In this document: piece by piece, positions 23,343 to 32,919 of the stretch
Layout of the letters: the number at the start of each line of letters is the position of its first letter
Numbering within the stretch: the stretch's first letter is position 1
Source: Reyranella sp.
GTDB taxonomy: Bacteria; Pseudomonadota; Alphaproteobacteria; Reyranellales; Reyranellaceae
Direction of reading: 5' to 3'
Length of the DNA stretch: 64,000 bases
Assembly: GCF_004296935.1 (NCBI RefSeq)
Contig: NZ_SCVH01000160.1
Span: 31,462-95,461, forward strand
Made by a program: the position numbers and the translations under genes
The notes under the pieces: generated by a model
Seen by the model: only the letters and a program-made list of their open reading frames with translations
What the model was told of the DNA's origin: nothing
Database searches by the model: none

Positions 23343-25598
23343 ATGAAAACGCGTTCAATTCTCTATGCCTTGCTGGCGACAACGGCGATCGGATACACGA
23401 TCCCGGCGCCGACGTCGGCACAGACACCGCCCGCCGCGGTACCGGATCCGGCCGCGCCGGCGCAGGCCCCACCCGCGGCCACGCCCATTCCCACCCAGCT
23501 CGACGCCGTGACGACGGCGGCGACGCGCAGCAAGCGTCCGCTGGACGACGTAGCGGCCACCGTCTCGGTGACCACCACCGAAGACATCGACCGTGAGAAC
23601 ATGCAGGACGTCCGCGACCTCGTGCGCAACGAGCCCGGCGTCACCGTCGGCAACAACCCTAACCGCGCCGGCTTCCAGAACTTCGTGATCCGCGGCATCG
23701 GCGGCAACCGCGTCCTAGTCATCGTCGACGGCATGCGCGTGCCCGACTTCCCTGACAGCAACACCGGCGCCGGCACCTACACCCGTGAACAGCCCGACCT
23801 CGAGGACATCAAGCGGGTCGAGATCATCCGCGGCCCCGCCTCGGCGCTCTATGGCTCGGACGCGATCGGTGGTGTCGTGGCCTACACGACCAAGGATCCG
23901 GGCGACTACTTCAAGGGCAACGACAATAACCTCTACGGCAGCGTCAAGAGCGCCTACAGCAGCGCCAACCAGATGTTCGCCGAAAGCTTCACCGGCGCGC
24001 TGCGCTCCGGCAACGTCGAGTTCCTCGGCATCTACACCCGCCGCGACGGCCAGCAGTTCACGCCGGCGCAATCCTCGCTCGGCCCCAATCCGACGACCTG
24101 GTCCAACAACGATTTCCTGGCCAAGCTGGTCATCAAGCCGACCGACGTCGACACGGTCCGCATCACCGGCGGCTACACCCAGGGCCAACAGAGCACGCAG
24201 ATGCTGTCGGGCGTCGGGCGGTTCCCGGCCCTGGTCACGCGCGTCTACGACGAATGGGGGCAGGACTACACCAACACCTACCGGATCAGCGGCCAATGGG
24301 TGCACGAGGCGCCGATCGGCTTCATCGATCGTGTCGATTTCCTGGCCTACTACAACTCGGTCAACACCCAGGCCGATACCTACCAGCTGCGCGGCGCGAC
24401 CAACGGCATCATCCCGACCAACGCGCGGGCGTCGTCGTTTCTCTTCAACCAGGCCGTAACCGGCGCTGAACTGCAGATGAACACCGACGCAAAGATCTTC
24501 GATCTGCGCAACTTCATGACCTACGGCCTGAGCTTCTTCCACACATCGACGACCCGGCCGCGCAACCGCGCGCAGATCACGCTGGCGACCGGCGTGACGA
24601 CCCAGGTGGTGGGCGGCGAGACCTACCCCAACAAGAACTTCCCCGACACCGAGACCATCCAGGCCGGCGCCTACATCCAGGACGAAATCACCGCCCTCGA
24701 CGGCCGTCTCGTCGTCACGCCGGCGGTACGGGTCGACTACTACAGCCTCAATCCCAATCCCGACAAATATTTCTGGAACTCGACCGGTGCCACTCTGAAC
24801 ATCGTGCCGGCCGCGAGCACCTACGTGTCGGCGTCGCCGAAGCTCGGCGTCGTCTATCACTACACCGACACCTACTCGAGCTACTTCCAGTACGCGACCG
24901 GCTTCCGCGCGCCGCCCTATGACAACGCCAACTTCGGCTTCACCAACACCGCGTCGTTCTACCAGATCCTGCCCAACGCCAACCTGAAGCCCGAGACCGC
25001 CAACAGCTTCGAAGTCGGCTTTCGCGGCAAGTACGCCACCGGATCGAGCTGGCAGCTCACCGGCTTCTACAATCTCTACAACAACTTCATCGAGACGGTC
25101 ACGGTCGGCCAGGTCGGGCCGATCACCCAGTTCCAGTACGTCAACCTGACGAACGTCACGATCTGGGGCGTCGAAGCGCGCGGCGAATACCGCTTCGCGC
25201 CCAATTGGGCAGTGCTGGGCTGGACGGCCTTTGCCCAGGGCACGGATACCAGGACCGGCCTGCCGGTGGATTCCGTCAGCCCGTGGGCGTCGCAGGGGCG
25301 CATCCGCTACGGCAGTGACACGGGCCTCAATGCGCAGGTCATCGGCACGATGGTCGCCCAGCACAACATGGTGAGCAACCCGAACTACTTCCAGACGCCG
25401 GCCTACTTCAACATCGACGCCACCGTCGGATACACCTGGGGCAACCACGTCAAGTTCAACGCCGGCGCCTTCAACATCACCAACGCCAAGTACTGGAACT
25501 CGGCGGACGTGATCGGACTCAACACGACGAACCCGCAGCTCGACCTCTACGCCCAGCCGGCCCGCTACTTCGGCGTCAACCTGACGGCGAGATGGTAG
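23343..25598 (+). CDS. TonB-dependent heme/hemoglobin receptor
   Basis: 751 residues: signal peptide about 1-27, an Ala/Pro-rich linker, a plug domain (about 65-190) with DDVAATVSVTTTEDIDREN and RGIGGNRVLVIVDGMRVPDF, then a 22-strand beta barrel ending in the aromatic RW typical of outer-membrane proteins. The similarity is to the TonB-hemoglobin/transferrin/lactoferrin receptor group (HmuR/BhuR-like). It moves heme into the periplasm using TonB energy. Its stop codon overlaps the tonB start, and the hmuSTUV genes follow, which supports heme as substrate. Confidence 0.92.
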   Translation: MKTRSILYALLATTAIGYTIPAPTSAQTPPAAVPDPAAPAQAPPAATPIPTQLDAVTTAATRSKRPLDDVAATVSVTTTEDIDRENMQDVRDLVRNEPGVTVGNNPNRAGFQNFVIRGIGGNRVLVIVDGMRVPDFPDSNTGAGTYTREQPDLEDIKRVEIIRGPASALYGSDAIGGVVAYTTKDPGDYFKGNDNNLYGSVKSAYSSANQMFAESFTGALRSGNVEFLGIYTRRDGQQFTPAQSSLGPNPTTWSNNDFLAKLVIKPTDVDTVRITGGYTQGQQSTQMLSGVGRFPALVTRVYDEWGQDYTNTYRISGQWVHEAPIGFIDRVDFLAYYNSVNTQADTYQLRGATNGIIPTNARASSFLFNQAVTGAELQMNTDAKIFDLRNFMTYGLSFFHTSTTRPRNRAQITLATGVTTQVVGGETYPNKNFPDTETIQAGAYIQDEITALDGRLVVTPAVRVDYYSLNPNPDKYFWNSTGATLNIVPAASTYVSASPKLGVVYHYTDTYSSYFQYATGFRAPPYDNANFGFTNTASFYQILPNANLKPETANSFEVGFRGKYATGSSWQLTGFYNLYNNFIETVTVGQVGPITQFQYVNLTNVTIWGVEARGEYRFAPNWAVLGWTAFAQGTDTRTGLPVDSVSPWASQGRIRYGSDTGLNAQVIGTMVAQHNMVSNPNYFQTPAYFNIDATVGYTWGNHVKFNAGAFNITNAKYWNSADVIGLNTTNPQLDLYAQPARYFGVNLTARW

Positions 25599-26425
25599 TC
25601 CCGGCAGCCCTCTCAGCCGGACGACTGCCGGCGCCATCGGCACGCGCAACCCGCGTGCCGATGGCGTTGTCGTTCGCGCTGCACGGGCTTGCCGTTCTTC
25701 CGCTTTTCCTGATCGCCGGAACCCTGGGCAGTACGGTGTCAGAGGAGCCGGCGCTCTTCCTCGAATTCTCCGTCGCCGCACCGACGGTGGGGGCCACCGC
25801 CGAACCCGACGGCGCATTGGCCGATGAGACACCGTCGCCACCGGAGCCACCAGCTCCCACGCTCGAGGCCGCGATACAACCACCCGAGCCGCCGCTTCCC
25901 CTCGAGAAGATCCCGGAGCCCGACGTCGTCCCGGAGATCAAGGTCGATCTTCCGCCCCCCGAGGAACCGCCGCCCTTGAAGGTGACGGATCTGAAGCCGG
26001 ACGAACCGCCGAAGCCCACGCCGCCCAAGCCGGCGCCACCCCGACCGGCCACGAAGCGCGCCAATGTCGCGCAGGCCGCGACGACACCCGATGCGGGCAA
26101 TGCGGCAGTCACCCAGCAGGCGACCACGGCGCCGGGCGAATCGATCGTATGGGAAGGCCACCCACGCTATCGCATTCCGCCCAAGCCCGCCGTCTATCCA
26201 CCCCGCGCCATAGAGCTCGGCCAGCAGGGCGAGGTCGTGGTGCGTGTCCGTCTCGAGCCCGACGGCACGGCCGCCGAAATCCGGCTGTGGCGCAGCAGCG
26301 GCTTTGGCCTGCTCGACCGCGCGGCGCTCACCGCCGTGCACGGCTGGCACTTCCACCCGGCCGTGCGCGGTGGCCGTCCCGTCGCCGCATGGGTCGAAAT
26401 TCCCGTTCGTTTCCACCTGCGTTGA
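25592..26425 (+). CDS. tonB: Energy transducer TonB dedicated to heme uptake
   Basis: 277 residues with the TonB layout: one membrane helix at about 24-46 (LSFALHGLAVLPLFLIAG), a Pro/Glu/Lys-rich periplasmic spacer at about 70-160, and a C-terminal TonB domain (YPPRAIELGQQGEVVVRVRL, then RSSGFGLLDRAALTAVHGWHF). It transmits energy from ExbB/ExbD, not encoded here, to the receptor. The ATG at 25592 overlaps the receptor stop codon; an ATG at 25661 just before the membrane helix is an alternative. Confidence 0.9.
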   Translation: MVVPAALSAGRLPAPSARATRVPMALSFALHGLAVLPLFLIAGTLGSTVSEEPALFLEFSVAAPTVGATAEPDGALADETPSPPEPPAPTLEAAIQPPEPPLPLEKIPEPDVVPEIKVDLPPPEEPPPLKVTDLKPDEPPKPTPPKPAPPRPATKRANVAQAATTPDAGNAAVTQQATTAPGESIVWEGHPRYRIPPKPAVYPPRAIELGQQGEVVVRVRLEPDGTAAEIRLWRSSGFGLLDRAALTAVHGWHFHPAVRGGRPVAAWVEIPVRFHLR

Positions 26426-26450
26426 ACTTGAATTGAAGAAGGAGACTCTC

Positions 26451-27500
26451 ATGCTTTCGACCTCGAATGGCGACCTTGCCGCCCGCTGGACCCGGCTGCG
26501 CGGTGAGCAGCCGGCGCTGCGCATCCGCGATGCCGCCACGACGCTGGGTGTCGGTGAAGCCGAGCTGGTCGCGCTGGGCGTCGGGCGGACGGCAACGCCG
26601 CTGGCCTCGGACTGGCGCGCGCTGCTCAACGACATGCCGTCGGTCGGTCGGGTGATGTGCCTGACACGCAACGAGCATTGCGTGCACGAGCGCCACGGGC
26701 GCTTCGACGACGTCCAGGTATCGGGCCCGCACGGCGTCGTCCTCGGACCCGATATCGATCTGCGGCTGTTTCTGTCCAACTGGCGCTACGGCTTCGCGGT
26801 CCGCGAGCCGCTGAAGAACGGCGAGCGGCTCAGCCTGCAGTTCTTCGACGCTTCGGGCGAGGCCGTGCACAAGATCTACGCCACCGACGAGACCGACCGG
26901 AAGGCCTTCGACGCCCTGGTCGCGCGCTACCGTGCCGAAACGCCGACCGTGCTGGAGATCGCTCCACGCGCGCCCGATGCCCCGGACCGTGCCGACGCAG
27001 AGATCGACGTCGAGGGCCTGCGCAACGCCTGGCGGGCGATGAAGGACACTCACGAGTTCTTCGGCATGCTGGGCAAGTTCAAGGTCGGCCGCGTACAGGC
27101 CCTGCGCGTGGTCGGCGAGGAGCTCGCTCGCGATCTGCCGGCGCGGGCGCTGCGCTCGGCGATCGAAGCCGCCGGCGCCGATGGAACGCCGATCATGATC
27201 TTCGTCGGCAACCGGGGCTGCATCCAGATCCATACCGGACCGGTCAAGCGGCTGGTCGAGACGCACGGTTGGTTCAATGTGCTCGACCCGACCTTCAACC
27301 TGCATCTGCGCGACAGCGGCGTGGTGCGCGTCTTCTCCGTGCGCAAGCCGACCGTGGACGGCATCGTCACCTCGATCGAGGCCTTCGACGACCGCGACCG
27401 CAACGTTCTGCTGATGTTCGGCGAGCGCAAACCCGGCAAGCCCGAACTCGAGCAATGGCGCGCGCTGGTGACACGTATCGAGAAGCAGGCGGCGTCGTAA
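26451..27500 (+). CDS. hmuS: Hemin-degrading/heme-transfer factor HmuS
   Basis: 349 residues, the size of HemS/HmuS/ShuS proteins, made of two similar halves. The first includes LLNDMPSVGRVMCLTRNEHCVHERHG; the second includes MKDTHEFFGMLGKFKVGRVQALRVVG and IFVGNRGCIQIHTGPVKRL. These cytoplasmic proteins take heme from the importer and, in some species, open the ring to release iron. AAGGAG precedes the ATG. The stop codon overlaps the hmuT start (TAATG). Confidence 0.92.
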   Translation: MLSTSNGDLAARWTRLRGEQPALRIRDAATTLGVGEAELVALGVGRTATPLASDWRALLNDMPSVGRVMCLTRNEHCVHERHGRFDDVQVSGPHGVVLGPDIDLRLFLSNWRYGFAVREPLKNGERLSLQFFDASGEAVHKIYATDETDRKAFDALVARYRAETPTVLEIAPRAPDAPDRADAEIDVEGLRNAWRAMKDTHEFFGMLGKFKVGRVQALRVVGEELARDLPARALRSAIEAAGADGTPIMIFVGNRGCIQIHTGPVKRLVETHGWFNVLDPTFNLHLRDSGVVRVFSVRKPTVDGIVTSIEAFDDRDRNVLLMFGERKPGKPELEQWRALVTRIEKQAAS

Positions 27501-28363
27501 TGAAGCGCCGTCATGCCTTCACGCTTGGCCTGGGGGCCGCTGCCGTCGCCTCCTTGACAGCGCGCGCACAGACGCCGCCGCGTATCGTATCGGTCGGCAG
27601 CGCCCTCACCGAGATCGTCTATGCCCTGGGCGCCGAGGGGCTGCTGGTGGGTATCGATACCACCAGCCTGTACCCGGCGGCCGCGCGGGCGCTGCCGCAG
27701 GTGGGCTACATGCGCGCTCTGTCGGCCGAGGGCGTCTTGTCGCTGAAGCCGACATTGGTGATCGCAACCACCGCCGCGGGGCCCGCGACGACGCTCGACC
27801 AGTTGCGCGCGACCGGCGTCGAGGTCCTCGTCCTGCCCGACCACTACGACTACGACAGCGTGATCGCCAAGATCGCGGCCGTCGGGCGCCTGACGGACAA
27901 GACGGCGGAAGCCGACGCGATGATCGCCCGCGGACGCGCCGACATGGCGGAACTCACAAAGAAACTTGCGACGGCGACCAACAAGCCGCGTGTGCTGTTC
28001 CTGTTGTCGATGGGCGGCGGCGCGCCTCAGGCCGCCGGCCGCGACACGGCGGCGGACGGCATCATCCGCCTCGCCGGCGGCACGAATGCGATCGACGGCT
28101 ACGCTGGCTATCGGCCGCTGACGCCGGAGGCGGTCCTCGCGTCCCGCGCCGACTTCGTGTTGGTGACGCGCCAGACCGTGCAGGCGATGGGCGGCATCGA
28201 GGCGATCCTCGATCAGCCGGCATTGCATCGCACGCCGGCGGGCCGGGCTGGCAAGGTGCTGCAGTTCGACGCGCTGCTGCTGCTGGGCTTCGGCCCGCGC
28301 ACGCCGCAGGCAGCGCAGGACCTGGCATCGGCGCTCCATCCCGAACTCGCCCGCGCGCCATGA
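27500..28363 (+). CDS. hmuT: Periplasmic heme-binding protein HmuT
   Basis: 287 residues: signal peptide about 1-23, then a class III substrate-binding fold with RIVSVGSALTEIVYALGAEGLLVGID, the TTSLYP loop, and YRPLTPEAVLASRADFVLVT. These are characteristic of HmuT heme receptors for the HmuUV transporter. Both neighbours overlap it (TAATG at its start, ATGA at its end), as expected for a tight operon. Confidence 0.93.
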   Translation: MKRRHAFTLGLGAAAVASLTARAQTPPRIVSVGSALTEIVYALGAEGLLVGIDTTSLYPAAARALPQVGYMRALSAEGVLSLKPTLVIATTAAGPATTLDQLRATGVEVLVLPDHYDYDSVIAKIAAVGRLTDKTAEADAMIARGRADMAELTKKLATATNKPRVLFLLSMGGGAPQAAGRDTAADGIIRLAGGTNAIDGYAGYRPLTPEAVLASRADFVLVTRQTVQAMGGIEAILDQPALHRTPAGRAGKVLQFDALLLLGFGPRTPQAAQDLASALHPELARAP

Positions 28364-29394
28364 TGGTGCAGGCGTCGCAGCGTACCATTCCGCTCTTTGC
28401 GCTCGCCGCGGCCGCAAGCGTGGTGAGCGCGCTCTGCATCGGTGCCTTTCCGGTCGGGTTCGATCAGCTCCTGGCGGCCATCGGGCTGTCGAGCGCGCCG
28501 CTCGACGACACGACGGCCGCGGTGCTCTATGCCATTCGCGCGCCACGCGTGGTCGCAGCCTTCGCCGTCGGTGCAGCGCTCGCCGCCGGTGGTGCCGCGA
28601 TGCAGAGCCTGTTCCGTAACCCGTTGGCCGACCCCGGACTGCTCGGCGTCTCGAGCGGCGCGGCCCTGGCCGCCGTGTCGGTGATCGTGCTGGGCGAGAA
28701 AGTGTTCCACATCGTACCGCCCGGCTTGCGGCCGTGGGGCTTGCCCGTCGCCGCCTTCCTCGGCGGCCTCGTCGCCACTATCGTCGTCTACCGGATCGCG
28801 GCGCACGAAGGCGTTACCCTGGTGGGCACGCTCCTGCTGGCCGGGATCGCCATCAATGCCCTCGCCTCGGCCGGCATCGGCATGCTGGTCTTCGTCGCCG
28901 ACGAGCAGCAGTTGCGCACGCTGATCTTCTGGACGATGGGCGGCTTCGGCGCCGTGACATGGACGGCGATTGCGCCCGCCCTGCTGGTACTGGTCATCAG
29001 CATCCCGACACTGCTGCCATCTGCGCACCTGCTCGATGCCCTGGCCTTGGGCGAACGCGAAGCCGGCCACATCGGCGTCGACGTCGAGCGGCTGAAACGC
29101 CGCCTCGTGGCGCAGGTCGCCCTCGCAGTGGGCGCCGGGGTCGCGATCTCGGGCATCGTGGGTTTCGTCGGCCTCATCGCGCCGCACATCGTGCGTCTGC
29201 TGCTGGGGCCCGGACACCGCACCCTGTTGCCTGCCGCGGCGCTGTTCGGCGGCGCCTTCCTGGTCTTGGCCGACGCACTGGCTCGTACCATGGTCGCGCC
29301 CGCCGAACTGCCGATCGGCATTCTGACTGCCTTGGTCGGCGGACCCTTCTTCCTCTGGTTGCTCGCCGGCCGCGCTGCCCGGGGCAACCTGTGA
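28360..29394 (+). CDS. hmuU: Heme ABC transporter permease HmuU
   Basis: 344 residues with about ten membrane helices of the FecCD/BtuC type. Family motifs: LYAIRAPRVVAAFAVGAALAAGGAAMQSLFRNPLADPGLLGVSSGAAL near residues 50-105 and the cytoplasmic loop LGVDVER-like GHIGVDVERLKR before VAISGIVGFVGLIAPHIVRL, which couples to the ATPase. It forms the membrane channel for heme with HmuV. The start ATGA overlaps hmuT and the end GTGA overlaps hmuV. Confidence 0.93.
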   Translation: MMVQASQRTIPLFALAAAASVVSALCIGAFPVGFDQLLAAIGLSSAPLDDTTAAVLYAIRAPRVVAAFAVGAALAAGGAAMQSLFRNPLADPGLLGVSSGAALAAVSVIVLGEKVFHIVPPGLRPWGLPVAAFLGGLVATIVVYRIAAHEGVTLVGTLLLAGIAINALASAGIGMLVFVADEQQLRTLIFWTMGGFGAVTWTAIAPALLVLVISIPTLLPSAHLLDALALGEREAGHIGVDVERLKRRLVAQVALAVGAGVAISGIVGFVGLIAPHIVRLLLGPGHRTLLPAAALFGGAFLVLADALARTMVAPAELPIGILTALVGGPFFLWLLAGRAARGNL

Positions 29395-30191
29395 GCGCGC
29401 TGCAGGCCATTGGGGTCGAGGTCAGGGCCCGCGACAAGGTCCTCATCCGTGACATCTCCCTCGAGGTGAGGCCGGGCGAGTTCCTCGCCGTCATCGGCCC
29501 CAACGGCGCCGGCAAGAGCACGCTCCTGAGCGCCCTGGCAGGCGACCGGCAGCTCGCGGCCGGCCAGGTCCTGCTCGCCGACCGACCAATCACGCACTGG
29601 AAGAAGGCCGATCTTGCGCATCGCCGCGCCGTGTTGCCCCAGCATTCGACGGTTGCCTTCGACTTCACCGGCCTGCAGATCGCCTCGCTCGGCCTGCTGG
29701 CCCATCGCGGCCGCCTTTCGGACCGGCAGATCGGCGCGCTTGCGGCGCAGGCGCTGGCTGAAACCGAGGCGCTGGCCTTCGCCGACCGGCCCTATGCCGT
29801 TCTGTCGGGTGGCGAACGCCAGCGTGTGCAGCTCGCCCGCGTCCTGGCGCAGTGCGACGCCGACCCGGGCCGCCTGCCTTTCCTGCTGCTCGACGAGCCG
29901 ATCGCCGGCCTCGACCTCGCCCACCAGCATGCCGCCCTGGCCAGCGCCCGGCGCAGGGTCGACCGCGGCTTGGGCGTGCTGGCCGTCCTCCACGACCTCA
30001 ATATGGCGGCGCGCTACGCCGACCGGGTCGCCATCGTGGAGAATGGCCGGCTGACGGCCCTGGGGCCGGCCCGGCCGATCCTCGATCCGGAGCGCCTGTC
30101 GGCCGTTTTCGCGACACCCATTGTGCGATTGGAGGCGGCCGGGGCCGTGGCGTTCCTCAGCCCGGGCGGAAACATCTTGCCTCGGACATAA
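29391..30191 (+). CDS. hmuV: Heme ABC transporter ATP-binding protein HmuV
   Basis: 266 residues from a GTG overlapping the hmuU stop codon. All ABC ATPase motifs are present: Walker A GPNGAGKST, Q-loop in LPQHST, signature LSGGERQRV, Walker B FLLLDEPIAGLD and the switch His in VLHDLN. It powers heme import through HmuU. It is the last gene of the hemP-tonB-hmuSTUV operon. Confidence 0.94.
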   Translation: MSALQAIGVEVRARDKVLIRDISLEVRPGEFLAVIGPNGAGKSTLLSALAGDRQLAAGQVLLADRPITHWKKADLAHRRAVLPQHSTVAFDFTGLQIASLGLLAHRGRLSDRQIGALAAQALAETEALAFADRPYAVLSGGERQRVQLARVLAQCDADPGRLPFLLLDEPIAGLDLAHQHAALASARRRVDRGLGVLAVLHDLNMAARYADRVAIVENGRLTALGPARPILDPERLSAVFATPIVRLEAAGAVAFLSPGGNILPRT

Positions 30192-30210
30192 ACCCGCCGG
30201 ATTCGACGCC

Positions 30211-30219
30211 TGTTATACT
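30211..30219 (+). promoter_or_regulatory. Extended -10 promoter ahead of the srf block
   Basis: TGTTATACT gives a TG-N-TATACT extended -10, with transcription expected near 30226, about 20 bases before the first srf-block ATG at 30247. No clear -35 is present, which extended -10 promoters tolerate. It lies 20 bp after the end of hmuV, so the srf genes have their own start and need not depend on the heme operon. Confidence 0.5.
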
Positions 30220-30246
30220 GCCGTAGACAACAATCAGCGGCATCGA

Positions 30247-31476
30247 ATGGGCGAACGCCCCACTCTGATCTTGACCACGCGCCTGGGCGTCCGGCCGCTT
30301 GGCGTGCGCGGCGATCCGCTGCATGCCGTGGCCGGCCAGTTGCTGTCCGTGATCCGCCGCCGCCTGGGCGATGGCCCCGCCAACACGCTGGCCGATCCGC
30401 AGTTGCGCGAGTCGGATGACGGCATCGATTGGTATGCCGCGCGCTCGGGTGAGATCCGTCGCCTTGCCGAACTGGACGAAGGCGAACGCGCCGAAGCGTT
30501 GCGCACGGTCGAGACTCATCTCGCAGCCATCCGTACACTCGGCGCGCAACTCCAGACACCCGACTTGAGCGAAGAGGCACATCTGATCGGCCGCTCGCTC
30601 GAGCTCGCCACGACGCGCCCTTCCGACGATTTCATTTACTTGGTCGATGGCCAGCCGGTCATCGTCGCGTGGGGCTATGAAGCCGACGCCGCCCAGGGCC
30701 TCCAAACCTTTGCCTCGCCGCCCGCGCCCATGGCAGCACGACCGATCGCCACAATGGCGAGCGTGCCCATGGTCGCCCTGCCGGCACGCCTCGGCTGGTC
30801 GCGTTGGCTGAGTGCGTTGCTGTTCGGCCTTCTTCTCCTGTTGCTCCTGTTGATCACGTCCTGGTTGTTGCGCGCCTGCAGCCCGGTCGATCCGACGCTG
30901 AATGTCGCGACCATCGAAACACCGGCGCCGCCCGCACCCGAGGCCCCGCCCGATCCGACGCCGCTTCTGAAGGCCTCGCTCGACGAGGCGCAGGGCGACG
31001 ACAAGCGACTCAAGGCCGAACTCGCCGCCCTTCAGGTCGATCTCAAGAAGAAGGTCGATCTGTGCAAGCCGGTCGAACCGCCCAAGCCGCCGCCACCGCC
31101 GCAGGTCGCCGCCAAGCCCGCCCCGACTCCCGCCCCACCGCCGCCCGCGGCACCGCCGACCAGCCGGCCGCCGCCGGGCCAATTGCCCTGCAACTGGGCG
31201 GGCGATTCCGGCGGCGAAGGGATCACGCGCAACAAGCATTATCTCGGTGACAAGCCCGGCTTTGTCGCCATCAACTACAATCTGTACGTCCGGCCTGACG
31301 ATATTAAGGTCATCTATCGCGGCCAGGTGCTGAACGGCACCGGCGGCCCGCGCAGCGGCCGCGGCGGCTTCGGCTTCGATTGGAAACCGGTCGCCGGGGA
31401 TTATTCGGTCGATGTCGTCGTAACAGGACAGATGCTGGGTACGCGCTGGAACTACGCCATGGCGTGCCCGCGTTGA
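30247..31476 (+). CDS. SrfA-like membrane protein, first paralog
   Basis: 409 residues. The N-terminal domain (about 1-165) is cytoplasmic and shares clear similarity with the next gene: GDPLHAVAGQLLSVIRRRL, DDGIDWYAARSGEIRRL, IYLVDGQPVIVAWGYEADA. A single membrane helix (WLSALLFGLLLLLLLLITSWLL, about 185-207) leads to a coiled coil with Cys (ALQVDLKKKVDLC), a long Pro-rich linker and a C-terminal beta-type domain with two cysteines (LPCNWAG, YAMACPR). Position and form match SrfA, first member of the SrfABC set. No clear ribosome site precedes the ATG. Molecular role unknown. Confidence 0.75.
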   Translation: MGERPTLILTTRLGVRPLGVRGDPLHAVAGQLLSVIRRRLGDGPANTLADPQLRESDDGIDWYAARSGEIRRLAELDEGERAEALRTVETHLAAIRTLGAQLQTPDLSEEAHLIGRSLELATTRPSDDFIYLVDGQPVIVAWGYEADAAQGLQTFASPPAPMAARPIATMASVPMVALPARLGWSRWLSALLFGLLLLLLLLITSWLLRACSPVDPTLNVATIETPAPPAPEAPPDPTPLLKASLDEAQGDDKRLKAELAALQVDLKKKVDLCKPVEPPKPPPPPQVAAKPAPTPAPPPPAAPPTSRPPPGQLPCNWAGDSGGEGITRNKHYLGDKPGFVAINYNLYVRPDDIKVIYRGQVLNGTGGPRSGRGGFGFDWKPVAGDYSVDVVVTGQMLGTRWNYAMACPR

Positions 31477-31485
31477 GGAACAGAG

Positions 31486-32883
31486 ATGGCAGCAGGTCCT
31501 CTTCTCATCAGTGAACCGCTTCAGCGCTACCGCGCGCTGGGGCTGGCAGGCGATCCCGTATGGCGCGCCGCCGGACAGCTGCGCGCCGCCATCGCGGCGC
31601 GGCTGTCGCGCGAGCATGCCGATCTGCTGGCGATCCCCGAGGTCGATCCCACGGGACGCCGCATCGACTGGTATGCACCCTTCGAGGGTGAAGCCCGCCG
31701 TCTCTCCGAAGCCAGCGACGCCCAGCGCACGCAGGTGCTGGAAAAGGTCCGGCGCCTGCACGGCGACCTGGCGGGGCTGGCCGATACGATGGACGCCCCG
31801 GAACGCTCCAGCGCCGAACGAAACTTCGCTCGCCTGCTGCGCCATGCGCTCACCGCGCCCGGCGAGGAGACCCTCTACGTCGTGGACGGCAAGCCGGTCA
31901 TGACCTTCTGGGGCTTCACCGCCGACGCAAGCCTGCCCGGCGCCTTTCTCGCCAGCCCGCCGGTACCGCCGCGACCCGCGGCGCGACCGGAGGCGGTCAT
32001 GGTCTCGGCGCCCGCCCTCGTGGCCGCAGCCCCGCGCACGAACTGGTGGCAGTGGCTGCTGCTGGCGCTGCTTCTGTTGCTGATGCTGGCGCTGCTCGCC
32101 TGGCTGGTGCGGCCCTACCTGCCGCGGCTGGAACCCTACCTCGAAGCCGAAGCCCGCGAACGGGCCCTCAGCCTGTCCGTCCGCCAGCCACTCGAACTGC
32201 AGCAGACGCGCGCGAGCACGCTGCAGCAGGACAACGAGAATCTGCGGATGGAACTGGCGCGCCTCACCGACGATCTGTCACGGCGCGGCGGCGATTGCGC
32301 GGCCGGCATCATCGGACCGGGCGGCGTGGTTGTGGGTGGGCTCGTCCCGGGAGCGCCGATCGAGCGCGGCGCGGCACCGGAACCGGTCCCGCCACCCGGC
32401 GTTAACGTTGCCGACAAGGCCGACAACAAAGGCGGCACCAAGGGCCCTGACGAACAGAACAAGGACAAGGCAGCCGGGGCCAAGGACGAACCCAAGAAGG
32501 ACGAGCCCAAGCCGATGGTCGTGCCACCTGAGGCCAAGCAGAAACAGGATCTCGCCTTCCTAAAGGGCGACTGGCGCTCCCGGACCGGGTTGGCCACGGC
32601 GAGCGGCGAGAAGGACCTGCGCCCCAGCTACACGCTGGACGACAAGGGCAAGGGCAAGGTGAGCTTCGTGCAGAAGAACGGTGCTGCCTGCGAGGCTCCG
32701 GCCGAGGCGCGCTGGGACAACGGCAAGCTGGTGATCGAGGAGAAGGCCAATCCCAAGTGCAGCGACGGCAAGACCTACGCCCGCAACACGGTCAATTGCG
32801 AGGTCGACGCCGCTGGCGTGGCCCAATGCAAGGGCAGCCAGCCCGGCGACCAGCGCAGCTATCAGGTGCAGATCGGCCGCTGA
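31486..32883 (+). CDS. SrfA-like membrane protein, second paralog
   Basis: 465 residues, nine bases after the first paralog and preceded by GAGGAA. The N-terminal domain repeats that of its neighbour (GDPVWRAAGQLRAAIAARL, GRRIDWYAPFEGEARRL, LYVVDGKPVMTFWGF). A membrane helix lies at about 188-208 (WLLLALLLLLMLALLAWLV), followed by a coiled coil, a Lys/Asp-rich low-complexity linker and a C-terminal domain beginning FLKGDWRSRTGLATASGEKDL with three cysteines. The linker and C-terminal domain differ from those of paralog 1, so after duplication the periplasmic parts diverged. Confidence 0.75.
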   Translation: MAAGPLLISEPLQRYRALGLAGDPVWRAAGQLRAAIAARLSREHADLLAIPEVDPTGRRIDWYAPFEGEARRLSEASDAQRTQVLEKVRRLHGDLAGLADTMDAPERSSAERNFARLLRHALTAPGEETLYVVDGKPVMTFWGFTADASLPGAFLASPPVPPRPAARPEAVMVSAPALVAAAPRTNWWQWLLLALLLLLMLALLAWLVRPYLPRLEPYLEAEARERALSLSVRQPLELQQTRASTLQQDNENLRMELARLTDDLSRRGGDCAAGIIGPGGVVVGGLVPGAPIERGAAPEPVPPPGVNVADKADNKGGTKGPDEQNKDKAAGAKDEPKKDEPKPMVVPPEAKQKQDLAFLKGDWRSRTGLATASGEKDLRPSYTLDDKGKGKVSFVQKNGAACEAPAEARWDNGKLVIEEKANPKCSDGKTYARNTVNCEVDAAGVAQCKGSQPGDQRSYQVQIGR

Positions 32884-32919
32884 GTCCCTAGACTGGACCG
32901 ACAGCCGAAAAAGCATGAC

